In this document: piece by piece, positions 1 to 6,712 of the stretch
How the letters are laid out: every line of letters begins with the position of its first letter
Position numbering within the stretch: the stretch's first letter is position 1
From: an uncultured Lachnospiraceae bacterium
GTDB taxonomy: Bacteria; Bacillota; Clostridia; Lachnospirales; Lachnospiraceae
Direction: 5' to 3'
DNA length: 8,935 bases
NCBI GenBank assembly: GCA_902797705.1
Contig: CADBTX010000109.1
Span: 1-8,935, forward strand
Made by a program: the position numbers and the translations under genes
Notes under the pieces: generated by a model
Database searches by the model: none
Told to the model about the DNA's origin: nothing
Seen by the model: the letters and a program-made list of their open reading frames with translations, nothing else

Positions 1-2
1 AC

Positions 3-80
3 TCCGTTTCCCGCCCCGTTATTTCTTCACAGGATTTTGGAATGGATGCCGGTAAGTTTGCAAATAAAGTGGAGTGCTGA
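3..80 (+). CDS. Probable 3' end of an upstream gene (partial)
   Basis: Reading from position 3, the frame is open for 25 codons to a TGA at 78-80; the peptide ends in ...GMDAGKFANKVEC. The gene begins outside the window. I chose this frame because its codons look like those of the downstream genes and because a plausible promoter overlaps its stop. The alternative frame from position 1 stays open to a TAG at 130-132, but gives a peptide rich in Trp, Cys and Leu that looks less protein-like. The peptide is too short for me to assign a family. Confidence is low. Confidence 0.35.
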   Translation, partial: SVSRPVISSQDFGMDAGKFANKVEC

Positions 81-86
81 TAAAAT
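58..86 (+). promoter_or_regulatory. Candidate sigma-A promoter with extended -10
   Basis: TTGCAA at 58-63 matches four of six bases of the -35 consensus. TAAAAT at 81-86 matches five of six of the -10 consensus. They are separated by exactly 17 nt. A TG one base upstream of the -10 (78-79) makes it an extended -10. Transcription would start near 93, leaving a leader of about 44 nt before the ATG at 137. The TG is part of the stop codon of the upstream reading frame. This is the only convincing promoter-like pair I found in the window, so it may drive the whole gene series. It is a motif match only. Confidence 0.45.
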
Positions 87-136
87 AAACTGTTATCTAT
101 GCCATGGTTGGAAAAGAAAAGGAATAATATAGACGC

Positions 137-1078
137 ATGAAAGTACTGGTACTTGGCGGGACCGGAATGGTGGGGTCCCACTTTATGGAAAGTTATAAGA
201 AGGATGGAGCGGAGGTAAAGGGCATTGCCAGAAATTCCGCATCCAGCCGGATGTCTGCGATCCAGGATGAGGATATAATCCGCTGCGATATCCTGGAGAG
301 GGATGCCCTGATGAGGATAATGAAGGAGTTTAAGCCGGATATCATTATTCACATGGCAGCCCAGGCATTTAACGGCGACTCCTGGAATCTGGAATATGTA
401 ACCCATGAGACCAATTACATAGGGACTCTGAACGTGCTCTACTGCGCAAGGGAGGCGGTGCCCGAGGCCAAGGTGCTCTTAGCCTGTTCCAGTGCGGAGT
501 ACGGGAATATCAAGGAAGAGGACTGCCCATTAAAGGAGGACAGGCTTTTAACGCCCCACACTCCCTACGGCGTATCAAAGGCCGGGGTGGAAAATCTGGG
601 ACGGCAGTACGCCCTGAATTATGGCATGAAGGTATATCTGCCAAGGATGTTCATCCATGTTGGAACGGGACATCCTCCGGCAACGGCCATTCAGAACTTT
701 GCAAGACAGCTGGCTCTGATAAAAGCCGGAAAGCTGCCGCCGGAGATCCATGTGGGAAATCTTTCCACCTACAGGGACTATATCGATGTCCGGGACGGTG
801 TCAGCGCCATGAGACTCCTTCTCGACAGGGGAAATCCCGGGGAGCCTTACAATATCTGCAATAACAAGGCGTATCAGATAAGGGAGATCCTGGATATGCT
901 GGTAGAGATCTCCGGAACGGAAGCAAAGGTGATCTCTGACGATAAGCTTTTCCGTGTGGCTGATGAGCCGCTGCTTCTCGGAGATGATTCCCGTATAAAG
1001 GCCCTTGGCTACAAGAGGCAGTACAGCATGGAGGAGACTCTGAGAGACGTATTCCATGACTGGGAAACGAGGATATAA
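137..1078 (+). CDS. rmd: GDP-6-deoxy-D-mannose reductase-like NAD(P)-dependent sugar epimerase/dehydratase
   Basis: This is a 313-residue extended short-chain dehydrogenase/reductase of usual family length. The N-terminal Rossmann loop GGTGMVG covers residues 7-13. The catalytic Ser lies near 118-119 and the YxxxK pair is Y144/K148. The segments NFARQ (187-191), VGNL...RDYIDVRD (206-220), GEPYN (235-239) and the C-terminal LFRVADEPLLLGD (271-283) resemble Rmd, which reduces GDP-4-keto-6-deoxy-D-mannose to GDP-D-rhamnose. Related GDP-mannose 4,6-dehydratases and other epimerases cannot be excluded. The substrate would come from a GDP-mannose 4,6-dehydratase, not visible here. A purine-rich AAAAGGAA (117-124) lies 12 nt before the ATG. 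The next gene begins one nucleotide after the stop, suggesting co-transcription and supply of an activated sugar to the adjacent glycosyltransferases. Family assignment is firm; exact product is moderate. Confidence 0.75.
   Translation: MKVLVLGGTGMVGSHFMESYKKDGAEVKGIARNSASSRMSAIQDEDIIRCDILERDALMRIMKEFKPDIIIHMAAQAFNGDSWNLEYVTHETNYIGTLNVLYCAREAVPEAKVLLACSSAEYGNIKEEDCPLKEDRLLTPHTPYGVSKAGVENLGRQYALNYGMKVYLPRMFIHVGTGHPPATAIQNFARQLALIKAGKLPPEIHVGNLSTYRDYIDVRDGVSAMRLLLDRGNPGEPYNICNNKAYQIREILDMLVEISGTEAKVISDDKLFRVADEPLLLGDDSRIKALGYKRQYSMEETLRDVFHDWETRI
1067..1073 (+). promoter_or_regulatory. Ribosome binding site selecting the ATG at 1080
   Basis: ACGAGGA lies 6 nt upstream of the ATG at 1080, a normal Shine-Dalgarno distance. 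The in-frame ATG at 1056 has no comparable site and would add eight residues (MTGKRGYK) before the conserved beta-strand of the glycosyltransferase, overlapping the previous gene by 23 nt. The 1080 start is therefore preferred. Confidence 0.6.
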
Positions 1079-1079
1079 A

Positions 1080-1820
1080 ATGCCTTCAACATTCAGGAAC
1101 GTAACCATACTGCTTCCTGCCATGGATGAGACCTATTCGCTGAAACAGACGGTGGACATCATAGCGGGGACCAATGTAAGAGAGGATCTGGCGGAATTCA
1201 TCCTGCTGCTTTGCGATAAGACCAGCCCGGAAACCAGAAAAACGGCGGAAGAACTGGTGGAGAAGTATAAGAACCGGATCCCGATATATATACATAATCA
1301 GGAGCTTCCTTTTGTAGGAGGTGCCATCAGGGAGGGGATCAATCTTGCCAAAGGTTCCCATGTGGTCATGATGTCATCTGATCTGGAGACGGATCCCCAT
1401 GTGATAAGGGAGTTCATTGCATTTTCAAAAAAATATCCGAAGAGGATCATCACAGCCACCCGCTGGAAAAAGGGAGGCGGTTTTGAGAATTACAATAAGA
1501 TAAAACTGGTCTGCAACCTGATATTTGAGAGGATGATAGGGCTGTTTTATTTCACCGGGCTGTCGGATCTGACCTATGCCTACAGGATCTTCCCCACGGA
1601 TCTCATGCAGAGAATACGCTGGGAGGAGCTGAGACATCCGTTTTTCCTGGAGACAGCCTTAAAGCCTTTAAGGCTTGGAGTAAAATTCATCGAGATCCCC
1701 GGGCACTGGACGGCGAGGACGGAAGGCGCATCACAGAATTCCTTCTTTGCGAATTTCAAATATTTCCGGACAGCCTGGCATAACAGATTCCTGAAGAAGG
1801 AACAGATATTGCTTAAATAA
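1080..1820 (+). CDS. Family 2 glycosyltransferase, polyprenyl-phosphate sugar synthase-like
   Basis: From the preferred ATG this is a 246-residue soluble GT-A protein. The first strand and loop are NVTILLPAMDET (7-18). The donor/metal motif is MSSDLETDP (98-106), in the place where dolichol-phosphate mannose synthases have DADLQxPP. A conserved ...TRWKKGGG (127-134) and DLTYAYRIF (163-171) correspond to the acceptor-side motifs seen in that family (usually DLTxGFR). No C-terminal membrane helices are present. The likely role is to transfer a sugar from a nucleotide donor to a polyprenyl phosphate at the inner membrane face, but direct transfer to a growing glycan is possible. It sits between a GDP-sugar enzyme and a GT-C transferase that would use a lipid-linked sugar. 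Its stop overlaps the next start (TAATG). Family is firm; donor and acceptor are unknown. Confidence 0.8.
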   Translation: MPSTFRNVTILLPAMDETYSLKQTVDIIAGTNVREDLAEFILLLCDKTSPETRKTAEELVEKYKNRIPIYIHNQELPFVGGAIREGINLAKGSHVVMMSSDLETDPHVIREFIAFSKKYPKRIITATRWKKGGGFENYNKIKLVCNLIFERMIGLFYFTGLSDLTYAYRIFPTDLMQRIRWEELRHPFFLETALKPLRLGVKFIEIPGHWTARTEGASQNSFFANFKYFRTAWHNRFLKKEQILLK

Positions 1821-3478
1821 TGGAAAAAGTAAGCCGAAAACCGTTTTTCTTTAATAGATTACGTATCGACAGCGACCTGGATAAATGGCGGTTTTTCTCA
1901 GTTCTCGGATTTTGCCTCATAGTCATAGCACTTGCCTGGCAGTCGGATGACGCATATCACGGCTATGTGATGTCAAGGCATCTGGCAGAAGGCCACGGGC
2001 TGGTCTACAATATAGGCGAAAGGGCCACGGCCAGCACCTGTCCGCTGTTTACGCTGATAATAGCGCTGTTTTATTTTTTTACCAGGGAGATGTATTTTAC
2101 TTCTCTTCTGGTGTGCACCCTTTTTTCCGTGGCGGCCTATCACATACTGGTGTATGCGCTTTGCCGGACGAAGGAGCAGGTGGTGATATGTTTTATCACC
2201 CTCACCGGAAGCCAGGCTTTTATCTCCTATACTACATCGGGACTGGAAAACAGCCTCCTCTTTTTCTTAAGCGCACTGTTCCTGTATTTTATAAAGGATC
2301 AGGAGAAGTTTGACGGGAAGAGGATGTTTGGCCTGGCGCTCATCATCTCATTGCTCGCCATGGCAAGGATGGATTCCGTACTTATATTCGTACCGGTCAT
2401 AGTGTGGATATACCTTTTCCGTAGGAAGGATGTTTCATTTATAAAGGCGGTGGGGATAGGGCTCGCAGGTCTTTTGCCCTTTATCCTCTGGGAAGTGTTC
2501 GCCTGCTTCTATTTCGGCTTTCCCTTTCCGAATCCGGCCTATGTCAAGCTGGGAACCGCCATTCCCACGGTGGAGTATATCAAGCGGGGCGTGAGATACG
2601 CTCTGTATACTGCGCTGGATGACGCTGTGGTCATAGCTGTACCGGCGGTGGCCGTAGTACTTGGACTCTTCAGCAGGAAGATGAAATATATCCTTGTATC
2701 CTCCGGGATACTGCTCTACGGGATATACGTGATCCGGATCGGCGGTGACTTCATGATGGGAAGGCATTTCACCAATATGCTGTTTGTTTCGGTGGCTCTT
2801 TCCGTGATGATGATAAATGATCTGAGGCAGGATACGAAAAAGCTGCCTGTGATACGGACCGCGTTTTATCTTACGGCCTTTGTCTCCGTGATCTTTGCGG
2901 CGACCTTTGGAAGGACCGACGGCACACAGTATCTGGTGGGGCATAAGTACAGCTCCCAGATCTCCGACGAAAGGGAATATTACTACGGGACCACGGGCCT
3001 CTATAATAATGTGGTCTCCCTGATAAAGACCGGGCGGCTTTGCGTTCAGGACACCTGGAATAACGAGGCCACGGACGATCTCAGGGATCGGGGCTTTTCC
3101 GGAGGCATCATAGAGAACGCAGCCGGGATACTGGTATATTACAATCCGGATCTTTACCTTAATGATACCTACGCTCTTGGAGATCCCTTCCTTTCAAAGC
3201 TCCCTGCGGAGTATCAGGATAACTGGCGTGTGGGTCACCTGAGGAGGGAGGTTCCGGAGGGCTATCAGGAAAGCATCCGCAGCAATGAGAACCTGATAGA
3301 AGACAAGGATCTGCATGAGTATTACGATAAGATAAGGCTGCTAACGAGATCGGAGCTTTTTTCCGAAGGCAGGATAAATACCATTATTGACATGAACCTG
3401 GGGAAATACAGGTATCTTACAGAGAATTACGAGAAGAGAAGAAAAGATGCGAAGGCGAAGGAGAAGAGAACAGAATAG
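1820..3478 (+). CDS. GT-C family multispanning glycosyltransferase, AftB-like
   Basis: This is a 552-residue integral membrane protein. After a first helix (about 25-41) comes the acidic pair D43-D44 in a QSDDAYHGYVMSRHLAEG segment, followed by GLVYNIGERA (60-69). This is the extracytoplasmic catalytic loop of GT-C enzymes resembling mycobacterial AftB, the terminal beta-(1->2)-arabinofuranosyltransferase. Further hydrophobic helices run to about residue 365. Other AftB-like landmarks are FPFPNPAYVKLG (234-245), GGDFMMGRHF (308-317) and a soluble C-terminal part with LGDPFLSKLP (453-462), WRVGHLRREVPEGY (469-482). The usual donor of the class is a polyprenyl-phosphate sugar, and the reaction is outside the membrane. 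The tail (538-552) is Lys/Arg/Glu-rich and overlaps the next gene by 32 nt. The sugar transferred is not known; arabinofuranose should not be assumed outside actinobacteria. Family assignment rests on remembered motifs. Confidence 0.75.
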   Translation: MEKVSRKPFFFNRLRIDSDLDKWRFFSVLGFCLIVIALAWQSDDAYHGYVMSRHLAEGHGLVYNIGERATASTCPLFTLIIALFYFFTREMYFTSLLVCTLFSVAAYHILVYALCRTKEQVVICFITLTGSQAFISYTTSGLENSLLFFLSALFLYFIKDQEKFDGKRMFGLALIISLLAMARMDSVLIFVPVIVWIYLFRRKDVSFIKAVGIGLAGLLPFILWEVFACFYFGFPFPNPAYVKLGTAIPTVEYIKRGVRYALYTALDDAVVIAVPAVAVVLGLFSRKMKYILVSSGILLYGIYVIRIGGDFMMGRHFTNMLFVSVALSVMMINDLRQDTKKLPVIRTAFYLTAFVSVIFAATFGRTDGTQYLVGHKYSSQISDEREYYYGTTGLYNNVVSLIKTGRLCVQDTWNNEATDDLRDRGFSGGIIENAAGILVYYNPDLYLNDTYALGDPFLSKLPAEYQDNWRVGHLRREVPEGYQESIRSNENLIEDKDLHEYYDKIRLLTRSELFSEGRINTIIDMNLGKYRYLTENYEKRRKDAKAKEKRTE

Positions 3479-5012
3479 TGTAATACTGACAATGGTACTG
3501 GGATTTTTCGGACTGCTTCTGTTGGTGTATTTTCTGGGAACCTTTTATTTCGTGAGCCGTTTCCTTCCCAACACCACCTTTAATGAAAAGCTGGTGGAGA
3601 GGATGACGGAGGAAGAGGCCGAGGAACTCCTGACGGATGAGATGTCCTCTTATGCCCTGACTGTTATTGGTAGAGAAGAGACCGGAGGAACCATCAAGGC
3701 ATCTGACATCAACCTGAAGCCGGTGTTTGACGGGATCGTGGGAAAGTGCATAGACGAACAGAATCCCTTCACATGGCCTGTTTCCTTTTTCCGTTCGCCG
3801 GAGTTTAACAGCGAAAACGTTGTGGACTTTGATGAGAACCGCCTTGTGGCCAACCTTTCCGCCCTTGGGCTTTATGATAATGAAAGGGCGCCGGCGGATG
3901 CGTATCTGAGTGAATACAGCAGCGAGAGCGGATACACCGTTATACCCGAGGATCCGGGGACTACCCTGAAAAGGGACGCTACGGAAGCGGCGGTGAAGAA
4001 TGCCGTGGAGCTTTTGAAGACCGAGGTGATACTGGAGGATGAGGACTGTTACGAGAGTCCCTCGGTATTCCGGGATGATCCAACACTTAATACGCTAAAG
4101 GATAACCTTAATAAATTTGTCCAGATAAAGCTTACCATTGATTACGGCGATAATTCTGAGACGGTTGACGGCGACCTTATAGGGCAGTGGATAAGCGTTG
4201 ATGGAACCAACGTTACACTGGATGAGTCAAAGGTCAAGGAATATGTGGATTCCCTGGCGAAGGCCCATGATACCTTCGGCATAGCAAGAGAATTTAAGAC
4301 CCGGTCCGGAGAGACCATCACCGTCCGCGGCGGAAATTACGGATGGTGGACTGACCGGCCCAATACGGCGGCTGCTCTTACGGAGGCCATATATAAAGGG
4401 GAAAGCGGCGAATTCAAGCCGGTATACTTCTCTGAGGCTGTGAGCCACGGGGACAGCGATATCGGGGATGACTACGTGGAGATAGATCTGGATGACCAGC
4501 ATGTCTTTGTATATAAGGACAATCAGATGGTGGTGGACAGTTACTGCGTATCGGGAAAGGTATCTGCCGGAAATTACACGCCGGACGGGACCTACGCCAT
4601 TACCTATAAGGAAAGGGACGCCACCCTTGTGGGAGAGAACTACTCCTCTTCCGTAAGCTACTGGATGCCCTTTAACGGAAACATCGGCATGCATGACGCT
4701 TCCTGGAGAGATAAGTTCGGTGGAAGCATCTACATCACCGGAGGCTCCCACGGATGTGTGAACCTGCCGAAGAAAAAGGCGGCAGAGATATACGAATATG
4801 TGGAAAAGGGCGAGCCGGTCATTGTATACGGCGGCAAGCAGGAAGTTCCTCAGGAAGAGAAACCGGATGTGACCGAACTCACGGAGGAACAGCAGCAGGC
4901 ATTGCTGGCGCTTGTACTTCAGCAGCAGCAGGAAGCCATGGACGGGCAGATAAATGAAAATGAGGGACAGCAGGCGGAAGCACCGCAGGAAGCGCCTCAG
5001 GAAGGTCAGTAA
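3447..5012 (+). CDS. Membrane-anchored L,D-transpeptidase (YkuD) with PG-binding-like domains
   Basis: This 521-residue protein begins MRRRRRRE, followed by one transmembrane helix (about 11-36), so it is anchored with its bulk outside the cell. Residues about 68-330 resemble the YoaR-like putative peptidoglycan-binding region (PG_binding_4) common in clostridial L,D-transpeptidases. The YkuD domain spans about 342-461 and has the catalytic signature SHGCVN with H435 and C437, plus IGMHD (413-417, H416). It should make 3-3 peptidoglycan cross-links or attach polymers to peptidoglycan. Residues 467-521 are a low-complexity Gln/Glu/Pro tail with QQQ runs. The start overlaps the previous gene by 32 nt, behind a purine-rich tract instead of a classical ribosome site. 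A later in-frame ATG (3492) would remove the Arg cluster and part of the helix. The adjoining glycan genes suggest a shared cell-wall role, which is inference. Confidence 0.9.
   Translation: MRRRRRREQNSVILTMVLGFFGLLLLVYFLGTFYFVSRFLPNTTFNEKLVERMTEEEAEELLTDEMSSYALTVIGREETGGTIKASDINLKPVFDGIVGKCIDEQNPFTWPVSFFRSPEFNSENVVDFDENRLVANLSALGLYDNERAPADAYLSEYSSESGYTVIPEDPGTTLKRDATEAAVKNAVELLKTEVILEDEDCYESPSVFRDDPTLNTLKDNLNKFVQIKLTIDYGDNSETVDGDLIGQWISVDGTNVTLDESKVKEYVDSLAKAHDTFGIAREFKTRSGETITVRGGNYGWWTDRPNTAAALTEAIYKGESGEFKPVYFSEAVSHGDSDIGDDYVEIDLDDQHVFVYKDNQMVVDSYCVSGKVSAGNYTPDGTYAITYKERDATLVGENYSSSVSYWMPFNGNIGMHDASWRDKFGGSIYITGGSHGCVNLPKKKAAEIYEYVEKGEPVIVYGGKQEVPQEEKPDVTELTEEQQQALLALVLQQQQEAMDGQINENEGQQAEAPQEAPQEGQ
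4868..5009 (+). repeat. Low-complexity Gln/Glu-rich coding tract with CAG runs
   Basis: The last third-of-a-domain of the transpeptidase (residues about 475-521) is dominated by Gln, Glu, Ala and Pro codons. CAG-rich stretches occur at 4889-4896 and 4920-4931, and the very end repeats a GCCNCAGGAAG-like unit. The tract probably gives a flexible extracellular tail. It is a low-complexity region, not a mobile element. Confidence 0.55.
4999..5006 (+). promoter_or_regulatory. Ribosome binding site supporting the TTG start at 5016
   Basis: AGGAAGGT lies inside the last codons of the transpeptidase gene, 9 nt before the TTG at 5016. No ATG in that frame precedes the conserved N-terminal motif closely enough: the first in-frame ATG (5058) codes the Met just before YPFHMPGHK, and starting there would lose the N-terminal helix LYNELIRNA. 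The TTG start is therefore favoured. Confidence 0.6.
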
Positions 5013-5015
5013 AGC

Positions 5016-6134
5016 TTGGGCCTGTATAACGAACTTATTAGAAATGCAGACTCTGACATGTACCCCTTTCATATGCCGGGGCATAAGAGAAGATTTTCGG
5101 GCTTCGATCCCTATGAGACAGATATCACGGAGATCGACGGCTTTGATGATATGCATCGCCCGGGGGGGCTCATAGAGGAGCTGAATTCCGGACTCAGGGA
5201 CTGTTTCGGAGGCGACAGGGTGAGGATCCTTGTGAACGGCTCCACCTCCGGAGTACTCGCAGCTATCTCAGCCTGTGCAGGACCCGGAGAAAAGATACTC
5301 CTCTGCAGCAACTGCCATAAGAGCGCAAAGGATGCGGTAAAAATAAGGGGAATAAAACCTGTTTTTATCGACCCTGAGGAGATAGAGGAATTTCACCTGA
5401 CCGGCGGCATAAGACCTGAAAAGGTTAAAAAGGCACTGGAAGAGGAGGGTGACCTTGCAGCTGTTTTTATCACAAGTCCCACCTATGACGGTTTTTTATC
5501 CGATGTGAGAAGTATCGCAAAACACTGTCATAATGCCGGGATCCCTCTCATCGTGGACAGTGCTCACGGTGCCCATGCGGGATTATACCGGCCCTTTGCG
5601 GAAGAGTATAATTTTGAAAACGCTTCTGAAGCCGGCGCGGATATAGTGGTAAAGAGCCTTCACAAGAACCTGCCAGCCTTTACCCAGACGGCTGTCCTTA
5701 CGGTAAACGGATCCCTTGTGGACAGAGAGAAGCTCAAGTATTATTACTCGGCATATCAGAGCACCAGTCCTTCATACATCCTTATGGCAGGAGCGGACAG
5801 GATGCTCTCATTTCTGAAGACGGAAGGGGAAAAGCGTTTCAGGGAACTGGACGAAAGATTAAAGGATATAAGAAAAGAAGTGGGGGAGAACGAGGTGATG
5901 GGTATTTCCGGCACCCGCTATATCGGGGACTTCGGGATATATGGTTTTGACCCCACGAAGCTTCTTTTCTATCACAGGGAATACAGTCCGGAAAAACTCT
6001 ATGAAAGGGTCCGGACCCGGTTTCATCTTCAGCCCGAAAAGATAAGCGGCAGAGCAGTCCTCTTTATGACCTCCGTAATGGATGATGAGGAGGGTTTCCG
6101 GCGTCTTAAGGAAGCCATTGGTTCACTGACATGA
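5016..6134 (+). CDS. Orn/Lys/Arg decarboxylase-family PLP enzyme, YaaO-like, short form
   Basis: This is a 372-residue fold-type I PLP enzyme. It opens with LYNELIRNADSD and the family signature YPFHMPGHK (16-24), then DITEIDGFDDMHRP (36-49). NGSTSG (74-79) binds the cofactor phosphate side. VDSAHGAH (180-187) holds the PLP-ring Asp (D181). SLHKNLPAFTQ (214-224) carries the Schiff-base lysine K217. Family members in this genomic position (B. subtilis YaaO) are about 480 residues with a C-terminal Orn/Lys/Arg decarboxylase domain. Here the protein ends soon after FDPTKLLF (311-318) and a small-domain segment, so most of that domain is missing. It may decarboxylate an amino acid, but the substrate is unknown and the activity may differ. 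Three nucleotides separate it from the transpeptidase gene, and its TGA overlaps the next ATG by four bases. Confidence 0.85.
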   Translation: MGLYNELIRNADSDMYPFHMPGHKRRFSGFDPYETDITEIDGFDDMHRPGGLIEELNSGLRDCFGGDRVRILVNGSTSGVLAAISACAGPGEKILLCSNCHKSAKDAVKIRGIKPVFIDPEEIEEFHLTGGIRPEKVKKALEEEGDLAAVFITSPTYDGFLSDVRSIAKHCHNAGIPLIVDSAHGAHAGLYRPFAEEYNFENASEAGADIVVKSLHKNLPAFTQTAVLTVNGSLVDREKLKYYYSAYQSTSPSYILMAGADRMLSFLKTEGEKRFRELDERLKDIRKEVGENEVMGISGTRYIGDFGIYGFDPTKLLFYHREYSPEKLYERVRTRFHLQPEKISGRAVLFMTSVMDDEEGFRRLKEAIGSLT

Positions 6135-6709
6135 ATCGGATCTATGTATTGACAGGAAAAAGTTCTTCCGGAAAGGACAGCATTTTCCGGGAACTCATGA
6201 AGGATGATAAGACCCTGAAGAGCGTGATCCCCTACACCACCAGGCCTTTAAGGGAAGGGGAGCATGAGGGGGTTGAGTACCGCTTCTCGGATGAGGATGA
6301 GTTTTCCAGGCTTAAAGCAGAGGGGCGGGTAATAGAAGACAGAAGCTATAATACGGTGCAGGGCCTTTGGAGATATTTTACCGTTGATGACGGAAGTTTT
6401 GACGGGGATGAAGATATCCTTTTGATAGGGACGCTGGATACCGTGAATTCCATACGGAGTTATTTCGGGAGCAGGAAGGAAACGATCCCCATCTACATTG
6501 AATGCGATGACGGTGACCGGCTTATCAGAGCGGTAAATCGTGAAAAAAAGAGGAAGGATCCGCAGTATAAGGAACTCTGCCGGCGTTTTCTGGCGGATGA
6601 CGAGGATTTTTCCGAGGAACGGTTAAGGGCAGCGGGGGTGGCTGTCAGGATAGAAAACGACGACCTTTTTAACTGCATCCGGGAAATAAGGAAGCATATC
6701 GGGAATTAG
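6131..6709 (+). CDS. Guanylate-kinase-like P-loop nucleotide kinase
   Basis: This 192-residue protein fits the guanylate kinase fold. The P-loop is GKSSSGKDS (9-17). The nucleotide-binding signature is YTTRPLREGEHEGVEYRF (35-52). VIED (67-70) contains a Glu (E69) matching the guanine-contacting Glu of Gmk, and IENDDL (174-179) matches the C-terminal NDDL of Gmk. Differences from true Gmk are marked: Asp replaces Ser/Gly after the P-loop Lys (D16), there is a SYNTVQGLWRYFTVDDG segment (72-88), and the strand usually reading LDIDxQG is LIGTLDT (98-104), so the second guanine-contacting Asp is not seen. It sits where B. subtilis has tmk, and starts in an ATGA overlap with the yaaO-like gene. It may be a nucleotide kinase of altered specificity, so I give no gmk symbol. 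I believe similar proteins occur in related clostridia, annotated as guanylate kinase. Confidence 0.75.
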   Translation: MNRIYVLTGKSSSGKDSIFRELMKDDKTLKSVIPYTTRPLREGEHEGVEYRFSDEDEFSRLKAEGRVIEDRSYNTVQGLWRYFTVDDGSFDGDEDILLIGTLDTVNSIRSYFGSRKETIPIYIECDDGDRLIRAVNREKKRKDPQYKELCRRFLADDEDFSEERLRAAGVAVRIENDDLFNCIREIRKHIGN

Positions 6710-6712
6710 CGT

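Noticed and set aside
1..132. Frame-1 open reading ending at the TAG 130-132
   Set aside because: Its composition is Trp/Cys/Leu-rich and unlike the other proteins, and it would run through the likely promoter. The frame ending at 80 is preferred, though not proven.
1056..1079. Upstream ATG for the GT2 gene
   Set aside because: It has no good ribosome site and adds non-conserved residues. ATG 1080 has ACGAGGA at the right distance.
575..1123. 182-codon open frame on the minus strand
   Set aside because: It is opposite the conserved C-terminal half of the reductase and has no recognisable motif.
2435..2944. 169-codon open frame on the minus strand
   Set aside because: It is antisense to membrane helices of the AftB-like protein, with a low-complexity His/Tyr/Lys-rich composition.
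3387..3418. TTGACA followed by TATCTT as an internal promoter before the transpeptidase
   Set aside because: The spacer is 20 nt and the -10 is only a four-of-six match, so it is too weak to call.
4889..4934. CAG tract considered as a microsatellite or phase-variable repeat
   Set aside because: The CAG units are few, broken by other codons and trinucleotide in phase, so slippage would not shift the frame.
4227..5156. 309-codon open frame on the minus strand
   Set aside because: It lies opposite the transpeptidase catalytic domain and the start of the PLP enzyme, both firmly identified. Its product (His/Leu/Arg-rich, no motif) looks like a codon-bias shadow.
6149..6177. TTGACA promoter -35 within the kinase gene
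   Set aside because: No -10-like hexamer occurs at 16-18 nt, and it encodes the start of the P-loop strand.
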